Below are positions 1 through 5,526 of a stretch of 6,033 nucleotides of DNA, in pieces; the stretch's first letter is position 1, and every line of letters starts with the position of its first letter. The DNA is from Clostridia bacterium. GTDB lineage: Bacteria; Bacillota_A; Clostridia; Peptostreptococcales; Anaerovoracaceae. Position numbers and translations under genes: made by a program. A model generated the notes under the pieces. That model saw nothing but the letters and a program-made list of their open reading frames with translations. It was not told where the DNA came from and searched no databases. The DNA lies in the NCBI GenBank assembly GCA_024403175.1, contig JAKSSI010000090.1:1-6033 (forward strand), in the 5' to 3' direction.

Positions 1-165
1 TGCAGATTCTTCTAAAGGCTGACCGTAATATTTTTTAATATCATAGTCGGTAACAGGCTTTCCTGGAAGGAAAAAGTTTGTTGCCGTACGCCATGAATTT
101 AGAAGTAGACGGTTGGTGTTAATTACTGTGCCGTCGCAATCAAATAAAAAGGCTTTAAATTTCAT
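1..165 (-). CDS. HAD-superfamily hydrolase (phosphatase), N-terminal 55 codons only
   Basis: Partial gene; the 3' part lies beyond the window. The protein starts MKFKAFLFDCDGTVINTN. Residues 7-13 (LFDCDGT) are the HAD motif I, in which Asp9 would be the nucleophile that is phosphorylated and Asp11 the general acid/base. The following Leu-rich helix and the GQPLEES segment near residues 48-54 fit the start of a cap domain as in subfamily IA enzymes (phosphoglycolate phosphatase or beta-phosphoglucomutase type). Such enzymes are cytosolic, Mg2+-dependent phosphatases or mutases acting on small phosphorylated metabolites; the substrate is not predictable here. The ATG lies 1 nt after the stop codon of the ATPase gene and has no clear Shine-Dalgarno sequence, so translation probably depends on reinitiation by ribosomes finishing the ATPase. 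It is therefore the fourth gene of the transporter operon. It is not a PhnX-type phosphonatase, whose motif I differs (DWAGT). Confidence 0.85.
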   Translation of the reverse strand, partial: MKFKAFLFDCDGTVINTNRLLLNSWRTATNFFLPGKPVTDYDIKKYYGQPLEESA

Positions 166-166
166 T

Positions 167-1801
167 TTAATCAATAACCAATGCACCGAGTGCAATCTTT
201 CTGCCAGTTTTTCTATCGAAGAGAATTGCGTTGTTACCCTTGAATCCAACCTTAACCTTATCGCCGAGGTTGTAAACAACACCACCAAACATAACGCCTG
301 TAATGATGTTATTGCCTACAGCAATTCTTAAGGTTGTTTCCATACCAGTAGGCATGGAGGAATATACTTCGCCATCAATAGTTCCTTCTGTTGTTACGAA
401 TTCTGGTCTGATACCGATTACATAATCTTCGTCAGTAAGCACTACTTCGTCGCCATAATCTTCTGCTTCGATAAGAGCAACATGATAGTTGAATGGAACT
501 TCCTTGTTCTGCTTTTCAACATAACCCTTCTTCTTTGCCTTTTCTGCTTCGAATGCAGCCTTTGCTTCAAGAGTATTTGCAAGATCCTTTCTCCATTCAG
601 CCATGCTAAGAGCTTCGTTTGGCTTGAATGTAGCCTTTATGCCTCCAAGAATATCAAGCTGAATATTTTCACCAACCTGAGTTCCCTTTGCATTGATAAA
701 GTTGATTGCAGGGTTTCCAACGAAGTCTGCAACGAATGTATTATTTGGCTGATTGTATACTGTAAGTGGTGGGTCGTACTGCTGAAGAATTCCGTTGTCG
801 ATAAGACAGATTCTTGTAGCAAGTGTCATTGCTTCCATCTGATCGTGTGTTACGTATACAAATGTGGAACCTGTTTCAAGGTGAAGTCTCTGAAGTTCAG
901 ATCTCATTTCAAGACGAAGCTTAGCATCGAGGTTTGAAAGAGGTTCGTCCATGAAGAGTACGCTTGGCTGTGGTGCAAGAGTTCTTGCAATAGCAACTCT
1001 CTGCTGCTCACCTCCGGAAAGTTCTGCAGTATATCTATCCATGAACATTCCAATCTTTACGATTCTAGATACTCTCCTAACTGCTAAATCGATTTCTTCT
1101 TTGGAAAGTTTTCTTACGGAAGAAACTGGCTTGCCATTTACGATGCAGTGGAATTCTTCGTCGAGTTCTCCGCCTTTTGCAGCAGCATCTTTCTTTGCAG
1201 CTTCTACTACACTTGCAAGTTCTGCAGCATACTTCTTAGCTGTTCCTTCTAAATCGGAAGCTCCCTGAAGGTTGTACTTAAGAAGCTTCTTTGCAGAGAA
1301 CATAGAAATTTCGTAGCGGTCGATAAGCTTAATTAAAACCTTCTGTTCATCAAGCTTACCCTTCTTATCAATGCATTCGTTAATAAGATCTACAACTTCC
1401 TTTGGCTTTGCAAGAGCAGTCATGATTCCATTTGCAGCCTTTGCATCGTCGTAAACTGTAGGAAGATCTTCCTTAACATTCTGAAGACCAAATGCAATGT
1501 TATCGTGAACTGTCATGTGTGGCCAAAGAGCGTAGTTCTGGAAAAGGAATCCAACCTTACGCTTGTTTGGAGGAACGTTAATTCCCTGTTCAGAATCGTA
1601 AACAACCATATCACCGATTGTAATCTTTCCGCTTGTTGGAGTTTCAAGACCAGCAATCATACGAAGAGTTGTTGTCTTACCGCAGCCGGATGGGCCGAGT
1701 AATGTTACGAATGCGTTATCATCAATTATTAAATTTAAATCATCAACACCGTAGAATTTATCCCAGCGTTTTGTTACGTGTTCAAGTACAATTTTAGGCA
1801 T
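167..1801 (-). CDS. ABC importer ATPase, MalK/PotA/FbpC-like, with two unusual insertions
   Basis: Cytosolic ATP-hydrolysing subunit (544 residues) that powers the neighbouring permease. All catalytic elements are present: Walker A GPSGCGKTT at 36-44, Q-loop Gln88 in FLFQNYALWPHMTV, signature LSGGEQQ at 261-267, Walker B VLFMDEP at 281-287, D-loop SNLD at 289-292, and the switch His319 in VTHDQ. A C-terminal regulatory TOBE/MOP-like region runs from about 365 to the end and includes IGIRPE at 462-467, typical of the MalK/UgpC/PotA group. That group is normally about 350-380 residues. The excess comes from about 120 extra residues between Q-loop and signature (roughly 108-235) and a Lys/Ala/Glu-rich stretch at about 393-440. 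The start is supported by AGGAGG at 1809-1814, 7 nt before the ATG; this site lies in the last codons of the permease gene, whose stop is only 3 nt upstream, so the two are probably translationally coupled. The substrate cannot be deduced from this subunit. Confidence 0.95.
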   Translation of the reverse strand: MPKIVLEHVTKRWDKFYGVDDLNLIIDDNAFVTLLGPSGCGKTTTLRMIAGLETPTSGKITIGDMVVYDSEQGINVPPNKRKVGFLFQNYALWPHMTVHDNIAFGLQNVKEDLPTVYDDAKAANGIMTALAKPKEVVDLINECIDKKGKLDEQKVLIKLIDRYEISMFSAKKLLKYNLQGASDLEGTAKKYAAELASVVEAAKKDAAAKGGELDEEFHCIVNGKPVSSVRKLSKEEIDLAVRRVSRIVKIGMFMDRYTAELSGGEQQRVAIARTLAPQPSVLFMDEPLSNLDAKLRLEMRSELQRLHLETGSTFVYVTHDQMEAMTLATRICLIDNGILQQYDPPLTVYNQPNNTFVADFVGNPAINFINAKGTQVGENIQLDILGGIKATFKPNEALSMAEWRKDLANTLEAKAAFEAEKAKKKGYVEKQNKEVPFNYHVALIEAEDYGDEVVLTDEDYVIGIRPEFVTTEGTIDGEVYSSMPTGMETTLRIAVGNNIITGVMFGGVVYNLGDKVKVGFKGNNAILFDRKTGRKIALGALVID

Positions 1802-1804
1802 TTG

Positions 1805-3604
1805 TTAACCTCCTATTCCATCATCTAAGCTTGCTCCTGTAATCTTGTTAACAACAAAGTTGCTGATAAGAATTGTTACAATCAGGATCAAGTTGATACC
1901 GCTTGAGAATGCGTAAAGACCCATTTCGTCGAAGTAGTCGAGTGTTGTTGAAAGAATGAATCCCTGAACGCATAAGAGCATAAACAGTGATAATTCTCTT
2001 AAGCATGTCATGAATGGAAGAAGGAATCCGGATACGATGGAACTCTTCTGAATTGGAATGATGATTCTTGTCATTCTCTTAATCCATGGAACATTGAGAA
2101 TTATAGCTGATTCTTCAATCTCATTTGAAAGCTGAAGCATTGAGTTAAGCGAGCTTCTTGATGAGAATGGAATATACTTAACTGTACCTACGATAATAAG
2201 TGCAAGATAAGTGTTGAAAAGATTAATCTTTCCGGAAGAGAAGAGAATAAAGTATGCAGCACCTACAGCAACTGATGGCATAAGATATGGAAGGAATGCC
2301 ATGGAGTTAACATAGCTGGCAAGTTTACTTCTTCTGTTCTTGCTTACAGCATAACCGATGAGTGTACCGATAGTACCTGCTACTAAGCAGCAGACAACAG
2401 CTGTAAGAATTGTTCCTCTAAAGGCATGCCAAATGGTTGCGTTGTGGAGAATACCCATCTGACCATACATACCATTTTCGGAAACGTTTTCGGAAACCAG
2501 CCACCACTTTGTTGTAAGGTTCTTTGTGTTACCTGTGTAAAGGAATGAGTAGTCTCCTGGGTTTGGCAGGAAAGTTTCAAATGCAAAGGAAACGATTGGA
2601 TAGATTGATGTGAAGAATGTAATTACAACAAATACTAATGCAATTACGACCCTGCCAACCTTACCAAGGTTTGTCTTTGTAATCTGACCAGACTTACCTG
2701 TTACTGTTGTATATGATTTTCTGGAATGAAGTGATCTCTGATTGAGATACATAATTGCAACACCAAAGAGCATCATGATGATTGCAAGAATGGAAGCTTC
2801 ACCAGTATATTTGTCGTTCATTGAAACATACTTTGTAGACAATGTTGTGAAGTGCAGATAGTGAGGTACTGGATAAGAACCAACCGCACCACCGATTACA
2901 AGCAATATTGTCGAAAGTATTGCAGGCTTTACCATAGGGATGGTAACTCTTGTGAAAATTCTCGAACGTAGTGTATCAAGAATTGTTGCAGCCTCTTCGA
3001 TGTTTGCATCCATGTTCTTAAAAATACCGACAATGAGAATATATGCAAACGGTGTGTAGTGCATACCAAGTACCATAATACTTGGGAACATACCTACGCA
3101 CCACCATGCCGGCATATTAATTCCAAACAGAGCTGCAAGGAGTCCATTGGATGTACCTGTTACAGCATTGGAGTTAAACAGGTTTTGCCATACTACAGCA
3201 AGAGTCCACTGTGGCATGATGTAAGGGAAAATGAAAATGGAACTTAAATATTTCTTGCAGGCCATATTTGTTCTTGTAACAAGGTATGCAAATACGCCAC
3301 CGAAAATAATGGCGAACACGCATGTGCCGATACCAAGAATAATTGTGTTCCAAAGCGGTGTCCAAAGATTTGTTTTAGCAAGTCTACTTGTAAACAAATC
3401 GATATAGTTAACTACAGTGTAACCGCTAACTTGTCCGGATAAGTGCTGATCGATAGTACCCGGATGAATTGAAAACGTGTCTTTTACTATCGCAACAACA
3501 GGTGCAATGGTTGTAAAAGTAACCAGTATACCTGTCAGTATCAAAATTATGTTCTGAGGCTTAGTCAGATAGGTCTTGATACTATTCAACCTTTGTTTAG
3601 ACAT
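1805..3604 (-). CDS. ABC importer permease, two permease domains fused in one chain (FbpB-like)
   Basis: Integral membrane subunit (599 residues) forming the translocation path. It carries two homologous BPD_transp_1-type halves in one polypeptide, as in iron(III) (FbpB/AfuB) and thiamine (ThiP) permeases, so no second permease gene is needed. About twelve hydrophobic segments can be placed, near 16-38, 84-108, 121-141, 168-194, 228-244, 270-288, 317-338, 398-420, 433-457, 462-480, 523-545 and 566-588. Each half has an EAA coupling loop: EEAATILDTLRSRIF from 203 and EESAIILNVPWIKRM from 497, each followed by an IP pair (222-223 and 516-517). The usually conserved Gly of EAA---G is Asp210 in the first loop and Asn504 in the second. 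A long extracytoplasmic segment (about 340-395) separates the first two helices of the second half. The start has AGAGG at 3611-3615, 6 nt before the ATG. The binding protein is encoded upstream and the ATPase 3 nt downstream. Confidence 0.95.
   Translation of the reverse strand: MSKQRLNSIKTYLTKPQNIILILTGILVTFTTIAPVVAIVKDTFSIHPGTIDQHLSGQVSGYTVVNYIDLFTSRLAKTNLWTPLWNTIILGIGTCVFAIIFGGVFAYLVTRTNMACKKYLSSIFIFPYIMPQWTLAVVWQNLFNSNAVTGTSNGLLAALFGINMPAWWCVGMFPSIMVLGMHYTPFAYILIVGIFKNMDANIEEAATILDTLRSRIFTRVTIPMVKPAILSTILLVIGGAVGSYPVPHYLHFTTLSTKYVSMNDKYTGEASILAIIMMLFGVAIMYLNQRSLHSRKSYTTVTGKSGQITKTNLGKVGRVVIALVFVVITFFTSIYPIVSFAFETFLPNPGDYSFLYTGNTKNLTTKWWLVSENVSENGMYGQMGILHNATIWHAFRGTILTAVVCCLVAGTIGTLIGYAVSKNRRSKLASYVNSMAFLPYLMPSVAVGAAYFILFSSGKINLFNTYLALIIVGTVKYIPFSSRSSLNSMLQLSNEIEESAIILNVPWIKRMTRIIIPIQKSSIVSGFLLPFMTCLRELSLFMLLCVQGFILSTTLDYFDEMGLYAFSSGINLILIVTILISNFVVNKITGASLDDGIGG
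1809..1814 (-). promoter_or_regulatory. Ribosome binding site of the ATPase gene inside the permease gene end
   Basis: Perfect AGGAGG on the minus strand, 7 nt before the ATPase ATG. It overlaps the terminal Gly codons of the permease gene, whose TAA occupies 1805-1807. This fixes the ATPase start and suggests that permease and ATPase are made in linked amounts. Confidence 0.85.
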
Positions 3605-3622
3605 ATCACACCTCTAGTGTGT

Positions 3623-3658
3623 AAAAAATGCCTTCGCAGGAAAATCCCGCGAAGGCAT
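3623..3658 (-). terminator. Strong intrinsic terminator/attenuator between binding-protein and permease genes
   Basis: Read on the minus strand, positions 3658-3646 pair with 3640-3628 in a 13-bp stem (AUGCCUUCGCGGG with CCUGCGAAGGCAU, one G-U pair) around a 5-nt AUUUU loop. A further five U follow at 3627-3623. This is a textbook Rho-independent terminator, 17 nt after the stop codon of the binding-protein gene and 18 nt before the permease ATG. Because no separate promoter fits in the remaining gap, it probably works as a partial terminator or as an mRNA-stabilising 3' end. Either would give more binding protein than permease and ATPase. The structure is seen directly; the partial read-through is inference. 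Confidence 0.9.
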
Positions 3659-3675
3659 AATTTCGCTGGTATAAC

Positions 3676-5016
3676 TTACTTTGGCTGGTACTTGTCAAGA
3701 AGTTCGATCCAAGAACCAACTGTGAATGCTACGCTTGCGCAGTATTCTGGATCTTCAACAACGAGCTTACCTGTTGTTGTCCACCAATCGTATCCTCTAT
3801 CCATTGTTGTATCGCAAACTGTCTTAGAGGATTCACCTGTGGAGTGGTGATACTTAGCTTCTACTGCTTCTGCAACCTTTGGGTTGGAGGAGTATCCGCC
3901 GATGTCCTTACCCCAAGCGGAGAAACCATCAAGAGTTTCTGTCATGTAAGCGATGAATGCACATGCTGTCCATGGAAGTGGGGAGTTGTCTGTTACGAAG
4001 AGGTAGTGGCAGTATGCATATCCGCCCATTCCTTCGTAACCTGGCTGGTATGCTGCAACCTTAATGTTGTTTACAGATACTTCGTCAGATTCTTCTACAG
4101 AACGAACCTTGGAGTATACGAGAAGACCGAACTGGTTAGCTGCGGACTTCTTTACGAGTTCGTTGCAGATAGGACCGTCGTCTGTTACAGCGTTGTAGCT
4201 GTTAACCCAGAGCTTAATCCATGCAAGAGCGTACTTGCCGTTGTCATCAAGACCGAGTTCCTTAGCATCCTTTGCAAGGGAATCGATTGTGGACTTGAAC
4301 TGAGCCTGCTTTGCTGGGTCGAGCTTGTCATATGCTGCCTTGAGGTTTGCTGCATATTCTGGCTTTGTGAGCATATAGAGGAAGTTCTTTCCTACGATTT
4401 CAGAGTTGATGTCCATGAAGAGACCGTGCTGACCTTCAGCTACGAAATCCCAGCAGTTTGTGTAAGCTGTTGTTGGATCTACGCAGTTGTATTCGAAGAT
4501 CTTGTTGAGTGTCTGAAGTGGAAGATATCCCTTATAATCAGCAGCTGTTGTGCCGTTTGCTTCTGCCCATTCCTTTGGAATGAATGTATCAAGAACGCCT
4601 GTCTGAACCATCTTGGATTCAATCTGGTTACCGTCCTGGATAAGTGTCATAGCAAATGTACCAGTTTCCTTAAGACCGTCAGCTGTGAGCTGATCGAAGA
4701 TCTTGTTGTTCTTTGGCTGCTGCCATTCGAAATCCATTGTGTAAGAAGAATCGATTGTCTTAAGATAGTCGATGAAGAGTGGAAGTGCAGACTTACCACG
4801 GGAAGAGTTACCTACGCCGTAGAACATCTTGCCCTTGGATTCTTCAATAGCCTTCTTAGCAAGTTCTTCAAGTGTCATGCCCTGAGCTTCGTCGATAATC
4901 TTCTGTACTGCAGAACGGTTATCTACTTCTGGCTGCTTAGGCTCTTCTTTCTTGCCGCAAGCTGCAAAGGATAATACCATTGCCATAGCAAGAACGAGTG
5001 CTAATACTTTTTTCAT
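3676..5016 (-). CDS. Substrate-binding lipoprotein of the ABC importer
   Basis: Extracellular, membrane-anchored solute receptor (446 residues) for the permease and ATPase downstream. The N-terminus has two Lys, a hydrophobic core and a lipobox-like SFAAC with lipidation at Cys20; a charged Lys/Glu/Pro linker follows to about residue 33. The mature part fits the size of type II periplasmic-binding-like folds. Near 65-73 a YGVGNSSRG strand-loop sits where such proteins often begin their first ligand-binding lobe. A helix-rich, Lys/Asp-rich segment lies at about 222-270, and the C-terminal third is rich in Trp and Tyr (for example WW at 411-412). The mature chain has seven further Cys (178, 188, 284, 336, 352, 401, 426). 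The start is set by AGGAGG at 5021-5026, 4 nt before the ATG. It is the first gene of the operon and is followed by a strong terminator. The family resembles iron(III)/phosphonate/polyamine-type receptors by operon context only; the ligand is unknown. Confidence 0.92.
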   Translation of the reverse strand: MKKVLALVLAMAMVLSFAACGKKEEPKQPEVDNRSAVQKIIDEAQGMTLEELAKKAIEESKGKMFYGVGNSSRGKSALPLFIDYLKTIDSSYTMDFEWQQPKNNKIFDQLTADGLKETGTFAMTLIQDGNQIESKMVQTGVLDTFIPKEWAEANGTTAADYKGYLPLQTLNKIFEYNCVDPTTAYTNCWDFVAEGQHGLFMDINSEIVGKNFLYMLTKPEYAANLKAAYDKLDPAKQAQFKSTIDSLAKDAKELGLDDNGKYALAWIKLWVNSYNAVTDDGPICNELVKKSAANQFGLLVYSKVRSVEESDEVSVNNIKVAAYQPGYEGMGGYAYCHYLFVTDNSPLPWTACAFIAYMTETLDGFSAWGKDIGGYSSNPKVAEAVEAKYHHSTGESSKTVCDTTMDRGYDWWTTTGKLVVEDPEYCASVAFTVGSWIELLDKYQPK

Positions 5017-5036
5017 GTTTCCTCCTAAAATTTAAA

Positions 5037-5055
5037 AACATTTTTAAATAATGTT
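5037..5055. repeat. Short inverted repeat in the transporter mRNA leader
   Basis: AACATT (5037-5042) and AATGTT (5050-5055) form a 6-bp inverted repeat with a 7-nt AT-rich spacer. It lies just downstream of the predicted transcription start and upstream of the ribosome binding site at 5021-5026. It could be a small operator or a weak hairpin. In such AT-rich sequence it could equally be chance. Confidence 0.25.
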
Positions 5056-5064
5056 ATCATATGT

Positions 5065-5093
5065 ATTATATAAATATTTCATTATGGATGCAA
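5065..5093 (-). promoter_or_regulatory. Sigma-70/SigA-type promoter of the transporter operon
   Basis: On the minus strand the -35 candidate TTGCAT (5093-5088) and a perfect -10 TATAAT (5070-5065) are separated by exactly 17 nt. Transcription would start near 5058 and give a leader of about 40 nt, with no room for a riboswitch. The -35 box begins directly where the T-tract of the upstream gene's terminator ends. Confidence 0.7.
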
Positions 5094-5120
5094 TAAAAAA
5101 AGCCCATATGACGGGCTTTT
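5094..5120 (-). terminator. Intrinsic terminator of the 89-codon gene
   Basis: On the minus strand AAAAGCCC (5120-5113) pairs with GGGCTTTT (5105-5098) around a 7-nt loop, and the T-run continues to 5095. It begins 21 nt after the stop codon of the small gene at 5142-5411. It insulates the transporter promoter, whose -35 box starts at 5093. Read on the plus strand its T-run is shorter (four T, then AAGCG and another T-run). Confidence 0.8.
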
Positions 5121-5141
5121 AAGCGTTTTTGCTATACTATT

Positions 5142-5411
5142 TTACTTGTCTCTAAAAGCATCGAATTCATCTTCTGTAATTCGCTGCTGCCCCCTTGCTC
5201 TGCCTAAATGAAGAAGATATTCTTCCCTATCTAAAACATAGTAAATTTCTTCAAAAGTAAGAGCCTTTCCGAGTTCATACCCTACTCTTTGATGATAAAT
5301 ATAATTTCCTCTATTATCTGTACCAACTATTGTTTCTTTATGCTCGATTGGATTAATATCCAGCTTAAACAAAGCTTTATATTCGTATTTTTCAACATTT
5401 AATTTAATCAT
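5142..5411 (-). CDS. Small hypothetical protein, 89 residues, unrecognised
   Basis: I do not recognise this protein. It is soluble-looking and charged, with no Cys, no signal peptide and no membrane segment. The first 40 residues alternate polar and hydrophobic positions as in beta strands (KYEYKALFKLDI at 8-19, NYIYHQRVGY at 36-45). The C-terminal half looks helical: LTFEEIYYVLDREEYLLHL at 51-69, then a basic turn GRARGQQR and ITEDEFDAF at 78-86. It is probably a real gene because the ATG is preceded at 6 nt by AGGAGA (5418-5423), a candidate promoter lies upstream at 5438-5466, and an intrinsic terminator follows 21 nt after the stop. It is transcribed separately from the transporter operon, although on the same strand, and divergently from the membrane-protein gene at 5527. 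No function is proposed. Confidence 0.8.
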   Translation of the reverse strand: MIKLNVEKYEYKALFKLDINPIEHKETIVGTDNRGNYIYHQRVGYELGKALTFEEIYYVLDREEYLLHLGRARGQQRITEDEFDAFRDK

Positions 5412-5437
5412 TTGTCATCTCCTACCGATTTAAGAAT

Positions 5438-5466
5438 AATTTACATCAAGTAGACTCTTTTTGCAA
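5438..5466 (-). promoter_or_regulatory. Candidate promoter of the 89-codon gene
   Basis: On the minus strand TTGCAA (5466-5461) and TAAATT (5443-5438) are 17 nt apart. The -10 match is moderate (4 of 6). Transcription would start near 5431, about 20 nt before the ATG, leaving just enough leader for the AGGAGA ribosome binding site. Confidence 0.45.
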
Positions 5467-5468
5467 AC

Positions 5469-5497
5469 TTGAAAATAGTGGCGGCAGGTGTTACGAT
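5469..5497 (+). promoter_or_regulatory. Candidate extended -10 promoter of the membrane-protein gene
   Basis: TTGAAA (5469-5474) and TACGAT (5492-5497) are 17 nt apart, and a TG at 5489-5490 gives the extended -10 form TGTTACGAT. The leader to the ATG at 5527 would be about 25 nt and holds AGAGGGG. It lies just beyond the divergent promoter of the small gene; the two -35 boxes are back to back. Confidence 0.5.
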
Positions 5498-5526
5498 GAA
5501 TCGGTAAAGAGAAAAGAGGGGAAATT

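Larger units (their letters stand above)
5423..5506. repeat. Inverted repeat near both divergent transcription starts
   Basis: TACCGATT at 5423-5430 and its exact complement AATCGGTA at 5499-5506 lie 68 nt apart and point toward each other. In each divergent transcript the same AATCGGTA therefore stands in the short leader before the ribosome binding site, directly abutting or overlapping it for the small gene and about 9 nt before it for the membrane-protein gene. It could be an operator pair for a shared regulator or a common leader element. The match is seen; the role is inference. Confidence 0.45.

Noticed and set aside
113..331. 72-codon plus-strand frame across the HAD/ATPase junction
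   Set aside because: Antisense to two real genes and without a ribosome binding site.
482..1268. Plus-strand open frames of 151 and 105 codons
   Set aside because: Antisense shadows of the ATPase gene, whose motifs are intact on the minus strand.
1280..1340. Possible internal duplication in the ATPase: LIDRYEISMF in the insert resembles FMDRYTAELS before the signature
   Set aside because: Only the DRY triplet is clearly shared; this is too little to claim a duplicated segment.
3607..3621. Small inverted repeat CACAC/GTGTG around the permease ribosome binding site
   Set aside because: A 5-bp stem with 5-nt loop is too weak and competes with nothing obvious; treated as chance.
3844..4974. 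376-codon open frame on the plus strand, Cys-rich translation
   Set aside because: It lies wholly antisense to the binding-protein gene, has no suitable ribosome binding site and has implausible composition. It arises from the strong codon bias of the real gene, which rarely uses codons that read as stops on the other strand.
167..5016. Naming the transporter as iron(III) (fbpABC) or 2-aminoethylphosphonate (phnSTUV)
   Set aside because: The architecture fits this class, but no ligand-specific residues could be identified and the class covers many substrates. The HAD motif I (DCDGT) also does not fit phosphonatase PhnX.
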